The position numbers were made by a program, and so were the translations under genes. A model generated the notes under the pieces. That model saw nothing but the letters and a program-made list of their open reading frames with translations, was not told where the DNA came from and searched no databases. Positions 20,843 to 32,375 of a stretch of DNA of 64,000 nucleotides are shown piece after piece (the first letter of the stretch is position 1; each line of letters opens with the position of its first letter). The DNA is from Atriophallophorus winterbourni. Taxonomy: Eukaryota > Platyhelminthes > Trematoda > Plagiorchiida > Microphallidae. Location of the stretch: the NCBI GenBank assembly GCA_013407085.1, contig JACCGJ010001437.1, positions 1-64,000 of the forward strand, given 5' to 3'.

Positions 20843-20846
20843 TACA

Positions 20847-22163
20847 TTAAAATCGCGTCAAGGACTCGATGGACCAATGAGAATAAAGGGTGAATATATG
20901 CGAAAATGATGAAATAATAAAAATGGTTTTCGCGCCAAATAATTTAAATCTATGTTGACATAGTGTCAACGTGGGCTAAGATACTGTCAGGTTGCCCAGA
21001 CCTAGACAGATATGAAAAATAAAATAGAAATTGAAATGGTAGTAAGACTCCAGCCTGTTTCAGCATGCAGCTCACCACTAGTGGCCAATCAATTTAGCAC
21101 GGTGTTAAATGCAAAGTACAGCACAGAAGTACTGTACGATTGCACATTCGTGCACAACTGAGAGAAATGCTGATGCTTGCTCGTGTGCGATGGTTAAAAC
21201 AAGTTTTAAGAATGTTTAGTCACCGTTTAGGGTACAGCGCCTTATTCACAGAGCCTGAAAGAAGCTGGTAGAAACGATCGTGTGGACAGTTCATGACGCA
21301 GCGAGTTAGGATGAAGAATTTGTTTTAGTTTGTTCTCTGAATATTTGTTATGTTAAAAGTAAACTCAACGTTTTGTCCCGAAACGACAAAAGACCAACTA
21401 GTGCGATTGGAAACCAACACGAATTAAGATTTCGGAAGAATCATACAAGAAAGGATCGAATTATAATCCCTTAACAACAGTGTGATCACATCATGGCTTT
21501 TAAAAGACAAGTCATTCGGTGGGATCAGTGAAACATATTCAACGTATCGATGTTCCGAATGTAACCGATCGAAATTAACTAATGTGACAAATCAGATTGA
21601 AATCACAACACGAGAAGTGGTACAAAGACGTTTGATGTAAAAGCTCTCGACATTGACCTTATGAACTAATAAGAACTTGTTATTCACCGCTCAGTTTGAA
21701 GGCACTCAAGCTGGTGAATAGCTCTCGGCTGCTAAACATATATAATGCCGACAGTGAGTGAATGTAATATCTTTTAAAATTGGCTATTTATCTTTGTGCG
21801 CTAGCAAACAGCTAAAACCTGATTTTGGAGCACCACGATACTTCAGAGAATGTAATTTGTTCACGTTAGACCTTCTTCGTATTTGATGACATTGAGCAAG
21901 GAGAGAAAGAGGCAATTCTGGACATTTCACTAGCCAGTGACATGAGCACAGTTTTAAAATTAGTCTCAATAATCCTTTATCTATTTCTATAATCGATTGA
22001 ATGAGCTCGTTGAATTAGCTGTTTTTAGATCGAACAATTAATCAGTGAATCACAACTTTCGTTGCTGTCTCATATTGGTTAAATTTCATTCTTCTTTTTA
22101 TGCTGACTTAGTTTCAATCCCACACAAGTAATTCCTTAAAATAGCTTTCTTTTCTTTTACCAG
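20847..22163 (+). other. Non-coding; probable intron upstream of the DUSP exon
   Basis: No coding segment recognised. It includes a copy of the dispersed block seen at 6238-6285 (20973-21018). Its right end is a pyrimidine-rich tract and CAG (22142-22163) that make a good splice acceptor, so at least the right part is intronic. Confidence 0.5.
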
Positions 22164-22366
22164 AACAATCAAGAGTGACTGGGCGTAATCTTTTAGTCCA
22201 TTGTCAGGCCGGCGTCTCACGTTCCCCGGCATTTGTTATTGCCTATGTGATGACTCATTCATCGCTCAGTTTGCACGAGGCATACCATTACGTCAAAACG
22301 CGTCGTCCAATCATTTCGCCCAATTTCGCATTTCTCGGACAACTTCGTGACTTGGAATCTTTCTAA
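22164..22366 (+). CDS. Dual-specificity (MAP kinase) phosphatase, last exon
   Basis: After a strong acceptor (CTTTTCTTTTACCAG) the exon encodes 66 residues. They include VHCQAGVSRSPAFVIAYVM, the C-x5-R phosphatase loop with nucleophilic Cys and Arg, then EAYHYVKTRRPIISPNFAFL and GQLRDLESF, ending in TAA at 22364. This is the C-terminal half of a DUSP domain and is closest in pattern to MAP-kinase phosphatases (IISPNxxFxGQL). Such enzymes dephosphorylate Thr and Tyr of MAP kinases. The N-terminal half and any kinase-binding domain must lie in exons upstream that I could not find, possibly left of the window. Intact as far as seen; the only clear host gene. Confidence 0.9.
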
Positions 22367-22602
22367 TGGGTTGGTAGCGCGAAAGCCAGAGACACTGGAT
22401 TGCATAAGCGCATCCGAATCATGGCTAACCCAGCCGGACGCTACGGATGATTCAATGGCTGTTGCCAATTAAAGTATGAATCGTGCGGCGGTGAATGATA
22501 TTGAGACACCAATCTTAGGCCACGCTCAGCGAGCTTTAAACGAAATCCCTATTTAACCGCATTAAAACGATTCTCCAAATGTGTACAGTTATTTCTTTTG
22601 CA

Positions 22603-22608
22603 AATAAA
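22603..22608 (+). terminator. Candidate polyadenylation signal of the DUSP gene
   Basis: AATAAA lies 237 nt after the DUSP stop codon, a normal distance for a short 3' UTR. A lone hexamer is weak evidence. Confidence 0.45.
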
Positions 22609-22904
22609 TTCCATGCTCAACCAGCTCACTCGTTTTCCCTGTTAAACGATGTCTTTCATTCTAGGTAATTCAAAATTTTTAATGGTCTAAAAGCAACAAG
22701 CTTGACAATAACCATAGGATGGTAACAATTGAAATGCAAGTGTATAAAACACAATAAGCATTTGGATTAACGTGCGTGACCCCGAGTGTGCACATTGAGT
22801 ACTCAAGCGAGCCAATCGGTCATCAGATGTCATTCACACCTGTCAAGACCAAAACAATTAGGGGTGGTGGTGCGTCAGTTGATATTGATCGCGCCTGTCT
22901 ATCT

Positions 22905-23075
22905 TAACGAGCGCAGAACCCACTATGGGCGCTGCAGTACTTAACCAGCTTAGGATTGGTCAGGTGAATGAAATTTGAGCTTGAACCCTGTTCCTACCGA
23001 CACCCTTGGTCTGACGAAGCTTCTGAGTCAGAAGCGAAACGTTACCAATGAACTACTCTCACCGATTCATTACAA
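22905..23075 (+). mobile_element. PLE terminal-repeat fragment (plus orientation)
   Basis: The stretch around CCCTTGGTCTGACGAAGC and the following GAAACGTTACC is homologous, in inverse orientation, to the flanks of the PLEs at 23880, 32025, 40806 and 45425. No PLE coding sequence is attached, so it is a solitary terminal fragment. Confidence 0.75.
23006..23048 (+). ncRNA. Minimal type-I hammerhead ribozyme motif of a PLE
   Basis: Stem I is TTGGT (23006-23010) pairing with ACCAA (23044-23048). The core CTGACGA is at 23011-23017. Stem II is GCTTCTG/CAGAAGC (7 bp, loop AGT). Core GAA is at 23036-23038, and the self-complementary ACGT (23039-23042) can form helix III only in a dimer. T23043 would be the nucleotide before cleavage. 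PLE terminal repeats are known to carry such minimal dimer-type hammerheads. One extra A (23018) lies between the core and stem II. Confidence 0.75.
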
Positions 23076-23840
23076 ACTTTATTCTTGTTGTTGTGTTTAT
23101 TGCAGCCAAACAAATTTACGATATATCAGCGTAAAGCTTCTGTGATTGCGAATATCTCCACGAGTAAGTTGATTGTGTCGGCTCTTTTTTGCCAGCCATA
23201 AATCAATGAACGTAATTGTAAATACTGCGAGTTTGTTTCAGAGAAAAACTTAAGTGTGGGAACTTAACAAATTGCATAACATATGAATAATTTTTCAAAT
23301 GTCAATTTTTTTCCAAGTTTCTGACTAAATTTACATAACAATGGGGCTGTTTTTGCGAGGCAATGTATGATTGAAATGATGGTATTGCTGAATGTGGATT
23401 TATTTTGAAATCCTTTAAGGCGCCTTGTTTCAGACCGTACCATGAACGAATCCGCTATATGGTGATGACTTTACTCACCTCCGACTAGCACCATTTAGTG
23501 TTTCTGCTTAACACTTTTCAAAAATTACCAAGAGTTGATTTCAGGAATATATTTTATTCATTCATTCATTCATTCATGGTGCAGTCTTCGTCAAAGCAAT
23601 CCTACTTTCTCATCGAATTCTTAATAAGCGAAATGGTTCTATTTTACATAGCAATATGCGTCTTTTTATTCTTTGTTTACCTTTCTAATCTTCCGTGTTT
23701 TCACTCCACCCTTACTCTCAAATACACTGACGAGGTTGTCGTAAATTTTGACCACCATAGAAGTGCTGACCCTTCTTCGTCAGAATCTATTATCAATACA
23801 CTCGGCAAATCGCTAAATCCCGAAAAATGTTAAGAGACAA
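23076..23840. other. Non-coding stretch
   Basis: AT-rich with a short TTCA repeat (about 23562-23578). A 111-codon frame at 23498 has no recognisable features and is probably chance. Confidence 0.5.
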
Positions 23841-23879
23841 TGCAAAGAAATTTGAATGGAATCGGTTAGAATAGTTTTT

Positions 23880-23921
23880 GGGTAACGTTTCACTTCTGAC
23901 ACAGAAGCTTCGTCAGACCAA
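23880..23921 (-). ncRNA. Hammerhead-type motif in PLE copy 1 terminal repeat
   Basis: The minus strand has TTGGT-CTGACGA, a GCTTCTG/CAGAAGT stem II, GAA, palindromic ACGT, T and ACC. Stem I is reduced to 3 bp (GGT/ACC) and one stem II pair is a G-U wobble. This is the degraded equivalent of the motif at 23006. Confidence 0.62.
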
Positions 23922-24230
23922 GGGTGATAGTCAGGACAGGGAACATGATTAAGTAGCGGTCAACCCACCACCACTTATTTGACCTTACCGCTAAACAGCC
24001 TATAGTACGCTTACCGTGTGTCACGCCTCGTGGAAATGACCAGGATCAGTGGTCCATTTTCCTCACCGTGTGTATCCAAATCAATCCGAAACAAGTGAAC
24101 ACAGTCAAGGTCAGTTGACACAGCTGCCCACATACGTAAAAGTACATAACTAACGGGGTTAAGGTTAACCTATTTTTGAAGAAAAACAATAATCTAATTA
24201 ACTAGTAGATATAAGGTGAATAATAACTAT

Positions 24231-26408
24231 TTACCGTCGCAGTAGTGCCGAGCGCCAGATTGTGGAGATTTCTACCCCATCCACCTTATTGACTGCCAGT
24301 GGACCTGCCTTCGCAATTTCGACCGCCTCCGCATGTAGGCGTTCGCTATACGGTTTAATACCGCGTCTTAATATTTCCACATTGTTTAGATCGACGCTGT
24401 GGCCCGTATCTAAAACGTGCTCCGCCAAGGCGGAATCACGAATAAGGGATTGATATTGCCTCGCATCCCGGGGCTGTCTCCGTACACGCTTCCGGTGTTC
24501 TTCGATTCTAGTGTGAATTTTCCTGGAAGTCTGGCCTATGTAAACACCCGAACAGTCCTTGCAGTTGATTCTGTAAATGCTGTTCGTGACGCTAGATAAA
24601 GGTGTCTTATCGTTGAGGTGCATCAGAACCGAACGGATAGTTTTCCCTTTCTTATAAGTCACGCGTATGGCCGCCTGGTTCAAGATTATACGTATCGCTT
24701 CAGATGTGCATTTTATGTAAGGTATACAAACTGTATCTCGCCAATTTTTCTCCGATTTTTCTGACGGGTATTTTACCTTCATCAATTGGCGTTTCACAGA
24801 ACTTTTTGGATAACCGTAGTCAATGATCCTTTGGCTCGCTTCACGGTGCGCCTGTTTACGGTCTCTTTCGTCGCTGCACAGGTGTTCTATCTTATGGAAA
24901 ATGGAACAAGATATGGAGCTAAAGACTTGTCTTGGATGAGCGGAAGAGTATCGTAGTACAGCATCTGTATCGATAGGTTTCCGGTAGACAGATGTTTTTA
25001 TTTTCCCGTCTACTTTTTGTGCTAAACAGTCCAAAAATGGAAGATTGCCTGAGCAAGACTCAACTTCCTTTGTGACTGTAATACGTGAGTCTATTTCATT
25101 TAAATAGTTGAAGAATGCCTCTAACTAATCTCGCTTGATGATAACAAATGTGTCATCAACATAGCGCCACCATAATTTTGGCTTAAGCCTTTCATTGTTA
25201 AGGGCTTTGTTCTCGAAATGCTTCATATACATGTTCGCAAGTACTGGAGATATCGGTGAACCCATTGCCAACCATTATTTTTATCTATATAATTGCTCAT
25301 TAAATATGAAGTGGTTCATGTTTAGGCAGATCGATACACCGTTGATAATTTGCTGAACGCTCAAGTTTGTGCGATCTGACAAACTGGCATCAGATTGCAA
25401 GGCCTGTCTAGCTAGTTCTAACGCACTTGTTGTATCAACGTTGGTGAACAAAGCGCTAACATCAAAACTAACCATTATTTCGTCGTCATCAATTGTTACT
25501 GACTTTAAGCGTGCTGCAAAGTCATATGCGTTCTTGATGAACGAGGCTGCATTGCCGACTAAAGGTTTCAACAAATAAGCCAAATGTCTAGCTAACTCGT
25601 GTGCAGGTGATCCAATACCATCGACGATAGGTCTTACAGGAATGCCATCTTTATGTATTTTAGGCAGGCCGTAGAACCTATGAGTTAGAGTAGACTTGGG
25701 ATACAGGTTATACCACAAGCCCGTTCCCAAACTCTCCTTAACGCCACGCAAATACCTAGAGACTACCATTTTGCAGTTATTCATTACCCTTTTCATTTTT
25801 CCATTATCTATCCGTTCATAAGGTCCCTCGGATAAGTGTACCCCAACCTTGTCGACATAATCTCTTTTGTTCAAAATTACCGTTACTTTCCCTTTATCAG
25901 CCTCAGTAATGACTATATTCGTATCTTGCTTCAGCGTAAGAAGTGCTTGTCTTTCATGTGAATCAAGGTTTGCATCGCCTTGTTCCTGGTTTTTAATGAC
26001 GCCAACGATACAGTTTCTTATCGAGTCTGCCTGTTCATTAGGAAGTGCATTTAATGACCCCTCAATACATGGGATAATATCCTCAGCCTTCATAAAGCTC
26101 TTACTTATGCAGAAATTCAAGCCCTTCTCCAACAATCTTTGCTCAGCTTGCGAAAGTTGCCGATTAGATAAATTCAAAACACTAGAATACTGGTTGCTAG
26201 ATAATGTCTTATTAGATTTATTAGATGAATGTTTCTTATATAACTCTAATATCTTGTTGAACTTACGGTTTTGTCTTTCTCCTATTCGCTCCGTTTGTGT
26301 GGCCAAAACCTCCGCGTGCTTTCCACAAATTCTGCAGAAGTCCGCTTCGGATAATTCGACTCGCAGTTTCGACATCATTCTTGAGGCTTTCGATCGGTTA
26401 AGAGACAA
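24231..26408 (-). pseudogene. Penelope-like RT with GIY-YIG endonuclease, copy 1
   Basis: One reading frame runs the whole length with three in-frame stops (near 25281, 25275 and 25126). N-terminus: SEADFCRICGKH and helical linker. RT: NIVITEADKGKVTVIL, PKSTLTHRFYGLPKIHKDG, IMVSFDVSALFTNVDT, LAMGSPISPVLANMYM, and catalytic RYVDDTFVI. A connector, then the GIY-YIG endonuclease with INCKDCSGVYIGQTSR and ALAEHVLDTGHSVD. PLEs use the endonuclease to nick DNA and prime reverse transcription. The two stops at 25275-25283 are shared with copy 2, so the element was dead before the duplication; the third is specific to this copy. Confidence 0.92.
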
Positions 26409-27585
26409 TCTTCTCCAACTCGATTGGTCAGCGCCGTCAAACCCTGCATCACGAAATACCTTAGGATTCCTTTATTGGCTCTTAGTTCAGCGGAAGCAAA
26501 TATCTTGGCGCTACGTTATCACAAAATCTCAATTAGACTGATCATGTGACTACACAGTTCTTGAAGGGTAGCCATGGCTTTCGCCTGCGTTCCCTCACAC
26601 ATCCCTCACATCTGATGTAATTAAACATTGTTTCCTGCATTGTTCCTCAATTTTCTATGCATCTCTTGTAATTTTCCCGGTCTACTTGAAAAGGATTTCC
26701 TGATGATAAAAGGAGGCATTTGAGTCAGCGTACGAATGAGCTATGGATCTACCGAGTTAATTCGAGATTTGATCGTTGTTCGACACTTCCGTGAATGGGA
26801 CAGTTTGATCAGAATCATTCCGTCCGACGAAGCAAACCCACTGCATGAGGTCTTCGTGACATGCAAATCATTGTCATCTTCGCAAAGCCAATATGTCCTC
26901 CCTTATTCGAGAACGGAAAAATTCAGAAGTTCTTTTCCTCTTACATTCGCCGCAATTTGGTTTATCAATGGAAGGTTATTCTTGATCTGATCAGGTGACT
27001 GACAGTGTGAATTTTGACATTGAATCCTAACCCGAACCATGTTTACGCAACGTATTAAGAATAGTATTTTAGTGTGGATGAGTTAATATTATTGCTGAAA
27101 ATCCGTGTATATAGCATAATTAACCTTGTTTGAACTGATGGCAAGATTGGCCTACATAATACGTCAACATAAATTAGTTTTTGTCGTCTGTGCAATCAGT
27201 CATTTTCACCTACCTGAACGAAGAATAAACTACGACAAAGATTTTTAAATCGATATCATAACTATTTTAACACCCACCCACGCTCAGTATACTTCTGCAT
27301 CTTGCACAACAACATTTTTTTCTCTAAAACAGTGAATTCCAATAGTTTTAATTTCATATCAAACCCCTGAGTTTCATTGGGGGCGCTTCTCTCTGATTAA
27401 TTTGGCACGGATCTCAATCGATAATATGATTCCACGTACCAGTGTGGGCGCTAGGTTATCGCAGCTGTTTTCCAAAATATTGTTGTTATCGATTGTACAC
27501 TTGGCTGCCGTGGGTATCTTGGCCAATTGTGATGCTCACATCCCTAGCACTTACACTCCACCACCGATTTTAATTCCCAGAAAAT

Positions 27586-27658
27586 GCAACCGCGATATGA
27601 TTCTAACCTGGGCTTTCTGTTTGCGAGTCGACCGTGCTATTCGGTATGCGAGCGCGAC
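27586..27658 (-). repeat. tRNA-like sequence (SINE or tRNA relic), copy 1
   Basis: This is the equivalent of 35729-35801. The B-box is mutated (GGTTAGAATC instead of GGTTCGAATC), so pol III activity is less likely than in copy 2. Confidence 0.45.
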
Positions 27659-29659
27659 CCCGAATTTTAGCTGTGCAGATAGAAAATTTAATTTCACAGC
27701 GTTAGCTGTCTACCGTGTTGACCTAATTTGTGGAAATAACTGTCAATCGCTTCGGTCGGTAGACCTTTTGACCGTTCAGTAGGTTCATTCCCTTGCCTTG
27801 TACTGATTACAGTAGGATAGTGAAGAATGCCAGTACCATTATATCATTCACTATGCTCATCTGTGAGATATCAAAACTAGTCCCACGTGCAAGAACCCAT
27901 ACTTTCGTGCCGCTTAGACGACAACAATTCACGCATTATCTTCCGTTAAGCGACATTACAACCGAAACAGCAGTCATAACCTCTAATAATTGAGCAAAAC
28001 TAGCCAAAATAAACACGGTAAAAACAAATTGGTTCCGAATTTATTGATTTCGCTTAGAATCGGTCGATTTGCGGAGAGGTCCATGTCTGGGCAAAACGTC
28101 GACATCAGATCACGGTAGATAACTTGCAGCTGACCGTGAGAAAAAAATTTACTCAACAGTTTCTCCACAAACGGGACGATATATTCACTTACATGCGGTA
28201 GCAGTCTGGTCCATCCTGTTTTAATCGTTTCCTGGCACATTAGTTCGGTGGAAAGAATTTGAGCGCTTCTGCCTCAGCTGTTCTCAAAATGTTTCAGACA
28301 AGCCTTCGAGACGCGTCTCGGACAGAAAATGAAACATGTGGTTCTAGCCAGTATCCCGTGTCAAGCAGATCAGTGAAGATATCGTGTCTTTTCAAGGAGC
28401 CGTGAGCAGGTGAACAGAGCTCACAATGAAACGGAATCTCCGGTGCTCATTGATTAGGTAGCATGCATTGCACTGAACGGTGTGTGAAACTTTTCTTCTC
28501 GAATTTCATTGTGTGGCCACGCAAAGATTTTGGTATTTGACATCAACATTAATCGATGTCGATTGATGGAAGCTAACACCTACAACGTGAGATATCGTGT
28601 CCGAAGTGGCATGCTTTACGTCACATATAATATTTTTACAGCTGAAGATGTACGTGGACATCAAAGTAGGCTAGGCTTTCACAAATTCTCTGTATTCAGA
28701 TTTTGAACTTATCATTTGTTTTATAAAAAATGTTACCAGTTGAATTAAACTTGGCATATGAAACATTATTTAAAATGCACTCATATTATGTGCTTATACA
28801 ATTTGAAAACATGTAACGCTGTCCAATTTGGTGCTTTTATACAACTGACTCGGATTTATTGAGATTTTATTGATAACCATAGCTAAAGCCGTTGAAACAT
28901 ACAAGCAGCTTCAACTAGTAAGCAACGTTTCACACCAGAATCTCAGTTGCATCACGGAAAGTGCGAGCATAATGTCTCAACAGACAACATGAACAATTTA
29001 ATTTTTTCTTTGAACATTATTGTGAATAAGTAAATGGGAGAACATTTAGAATACGCAACAATGGAATATCCACTTGAATAGATTTTTTTCATCTACACAT
29101 TGCTGAGCTACAGACGACTGTCGAATAGAAATATTACAAACGTTTGGTATAAAAAACCGAAGTAAGTCACACAGTGGATGGTTAGTTTATCGGATATTCC
29201 AATTGTAAATTGCAACGCTGTACAATGGAACGTTATCTAAAAAAAATCATTGAAATCGTACGAATGCTATACGATACGATTGAGCCAATATATTGAAATA
29301 ATAATGAAGGACCTTTGATCGAAAGTTTGCGACACTATATAACCGCGAAAATGTAATAATTATTTAGGCTACTAAAAAGCATCAGTAGTCATAAAAATAA
29401 AAACATTATATAGCCGGTTAAATTGTCAAGTTATTTCACAGCTAATCCTGACTGAAATCAGCACTTATCAGTGAATTTACAAACCATTCCATAATGTGGA
29501 AAGGATAACATGTTGCCTGTGATTCTTGTTCGAATACTTTGAAAATTGTAATGAAATGTAAGCGTTTTATCAGACAACGTCGGCGCTAGATGCATTAATT
29601 GGGATACTCCGCCAAATTTCTGGTTTAAAACCTTTCTCTAAATGATGAAAAAGCATGCA

Positions 29660-29890
29660 ACTAGGTAATATTCTTCATAACCATGGGTTTAGCCCCATTA
29701 TATGTGTTTTGGCACAAGTTATTAAACAGGATGTTCGTACCTGCCGTAGCCAATAGTGGTTTACGAGCACAAATAGTTTACCATTCATCCACTGCTTCAA
29801 TTCATACGGATCTTGAGTGTACTGTCCCTTGATCATAATTTCAAGCAGTACAAAACCGGTCGTGCTGTGTGTATGAATAAAAACATGCAA
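29660..29890. repeat. Dispersed repeat, copy in spacer 1
   Basis: The stretch from the CATGGGTTTAGCCCCATTA region to ACCGGTCGTGCTGTG is homologous to 37797-38027 and, more distantly, to 57411-57640 and 57650-57770 (GGTTATGGGTTTAACCCCA, ACCGGTCGTGGGGTG). A repeat family of unknown type. Confidence 0.7.
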
Positions 29891-31108
29891 TTCATTATTC
29901 CTACTCTAAATAGTTTTTTGTACACGTCGTTTTTGATACTGGATTTCTTCTCCAGGGTTGCGCTGGCACCGGAAATAAACAATTAAATATCGTTGTCAAC
30001 GTTTATACAGCTATTGCAACAAAGGTACAAGTTATGCATAAACGCATCGATACGAAAAACAGAATAAGTGAGCCTAAAATCGGTTGGTTCCTATCTGTAT
30101 GACTGAAATAAACCTAATTTATCGAATAGCGCCTTGAATTAAAATTACCGGAAAATTTCTCCCTGGTCTGGTTTAAGCCTTTCTGTGCTCCAGCATTCAA
30201 AATTCAAGATTTATGGCTTTTAGATAGAGTAAACGTAATGACAAGTTTGACATGAAGTTGGGAAATGTCGGCTGGACGTGTATTTCGTCACTAATGGGCC
30301 ACTAAGGGACACCATTTTTGTCGTAAAGTGTTGCACATAAAGCATGCACAGACTGTATGAAAGTACCGGCGACATTTTATTTGGATATGTGTTATTTAAC
30401 TGGTCTGATTGCGACTGCGGGTAGAAAGATTGGAACCCTATTTAAAGATATATCTGAGTGGATGAAAAGCCGTATGCATTACTCGGTGCGTCACGAAAAG
30501 TTCAGCTCTGATGCGCCGTCGATCGAGGGTGCACAATCCGAGTCTAAGCAGTCCCTACTCAAAGGATAGATTCCGTTAGTCATTTTAGTTGCGTTATGAT
30601 AAATCCTTCTGAGTAGAGCAATAACTTTTTCCAAAACCACAGTGCCAAAGCTTGCGCTGTATAGTCCACAATTGCGTGCATGTATAAGGTTTATTTGAAT
30701 AGTTGCATGGCGTTTGTTATGGATAAACAAAACACTGTCAAATTGACAGATAGACAGTGGTAATAAAAATCCTGATTAAAAAGATTTAATCAATTTTAGC
30801 ACAGGATTCCCTACGATTGGGAATGAATATTCTAACTATCAATGCTGGATCTTTTCAAACTTCTTTTTGACCTATGAAGTTCAGTGTTTGAGGCAAAATA
30901 TTATGTAACATGTTTCTTGAATTAATTGAGCAGGTAATGAAACCGGTTTGGGTTTGAAGTTAACTATCTTGTTTAAAGACTATGCTTATATAAAACGAAC
31001 TTGCTTGTCACCATCCAATAATTGTCTGATTAACTATATCTCCATGAAACTTCAAATCAATCAACGCATGCGATGAAGGCCCGTATGGTAACCGATTGGA
31101 AACAGAAT

Positions 31109-31418
<310 letters not shown>

Positions 31419-32024
31419 TTCGTTATTTCTTTCTCTTTCTATCGTTCCATGAAATTAATTACTCGCTGATGCATATATTTCAAACAGTATCATGAATGCT
31501 AAAAGCATATCAAATAATAAGACAAAAAATAAAATCTTCATGTTAACTGAATAGGCAATAAAACACTAGGAATGCAATATATATTAACGTCAAATCAATG
31601 CAAATAGACCGTTTGACCTTTTTGATGATGTAAGCAAAAACTCACCGTTGAATGTTTCAAGCTGAAACGCGCGAGTTTGAAAATGCAGCAGACTGGAATT
31701 ACGAAACACTTATCGTTTAAGCGAGTATTATCTGAACAATATCGCCTTTCGCTAATTCTCTTGCAATTCGAATATAATCTTGACCAGTAGTTACAAACAA
31801 GTACTCTGATATTTATCAAAGAAATGTATGTATTTCAACCAGCACCATGAATGATAAAATCATATCAAATACTAAGGCAAAATTAAAGTCTTCGTGTTAA
31901 CTGAATGCAATATACTTCAACAATAAATCAATGCAAATAAACCGGATTACGTTTTTGATGATGTGGGCAAGAACTCACCGTTGAATGCAAAGAAATTTGA
32001 GTGGAATCGGTTAGAATAGTTTTT

Positions 32025-32066
32025 GGGTAACGTTTCACTTCTGACAAAGAAGCTTCGTCAGACCAA
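32025..32066 (-). ncRNA. Hammerhead-type motif in PLE copy 2 terminal repeat
   Basis: Same layout as at 23880-23921 (core CTGACGA and GAA, ACGT palindrome, GGT/ACC stem I). A base change in stem II (TTTG in place of CTGT) shortens it, so cleavage activity is doubtful. Confidence 0.5.
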
Positions 32067-32375
32067 GGGTGATAGTCAGGACAGGGAACATGATTAAGTA
32101 GCGGTCAACCCACAACCACTTATTTGACCTTACCGCTAAACAGCCTATAGTACGCTTACCGTGTGTCACGTCTCGTGGGAATGACCAGGATCAGTGGTCC
32201 ATTTTCCTCGCCGTGTGTATCCAAATCAATCCGATACAAGTGAACACGGTCAAGGTCAGTCGACACAGCTGCCCACATACGTAAAAGTACATAACTAACG
32301 GGGTTAAGGTTAACCTATTTTTGAAGAAAAACAATAATCTAATTAACTAGTAGGTATAAGGTGAATAATAACTAT

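Larger units (their letters stand above)
26542..31108. other. Spacer of duplication copy 1, no recognised gene
   Basis: About 4.6 kb of AT-rich DNA. Short open frames at 26736, 27402, 28509 and 30357 recur in copy 2, but only because the DNA is duplicated; none has recognisable protein features. Contents noted separately: a tRNA-like sequence (27586-27658) and a dispersed repeat (29660-29890). Confidence 0.6.

Noticed and set aside
23562..23580. TTCA microsatellite as a feature of note
   Set aside because: Only about four units long; ordinary in such sequence.
28916..28945. Additional hammerhead motif (AACGTTTCAC) in the spacer
   Set aside because: Only the GAAACGTT word is present; the CTGACGA core and stem II are missing.
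26736..30569. Conserved small ORFs in the spacer (84, 126, 65 and 70 codons) that recur in both duplicates
   Set aside because: Their conservation merely reflects recent DNA duplication; non-coding sequence around them is equally similar, and one of them is cut short in copy 2.
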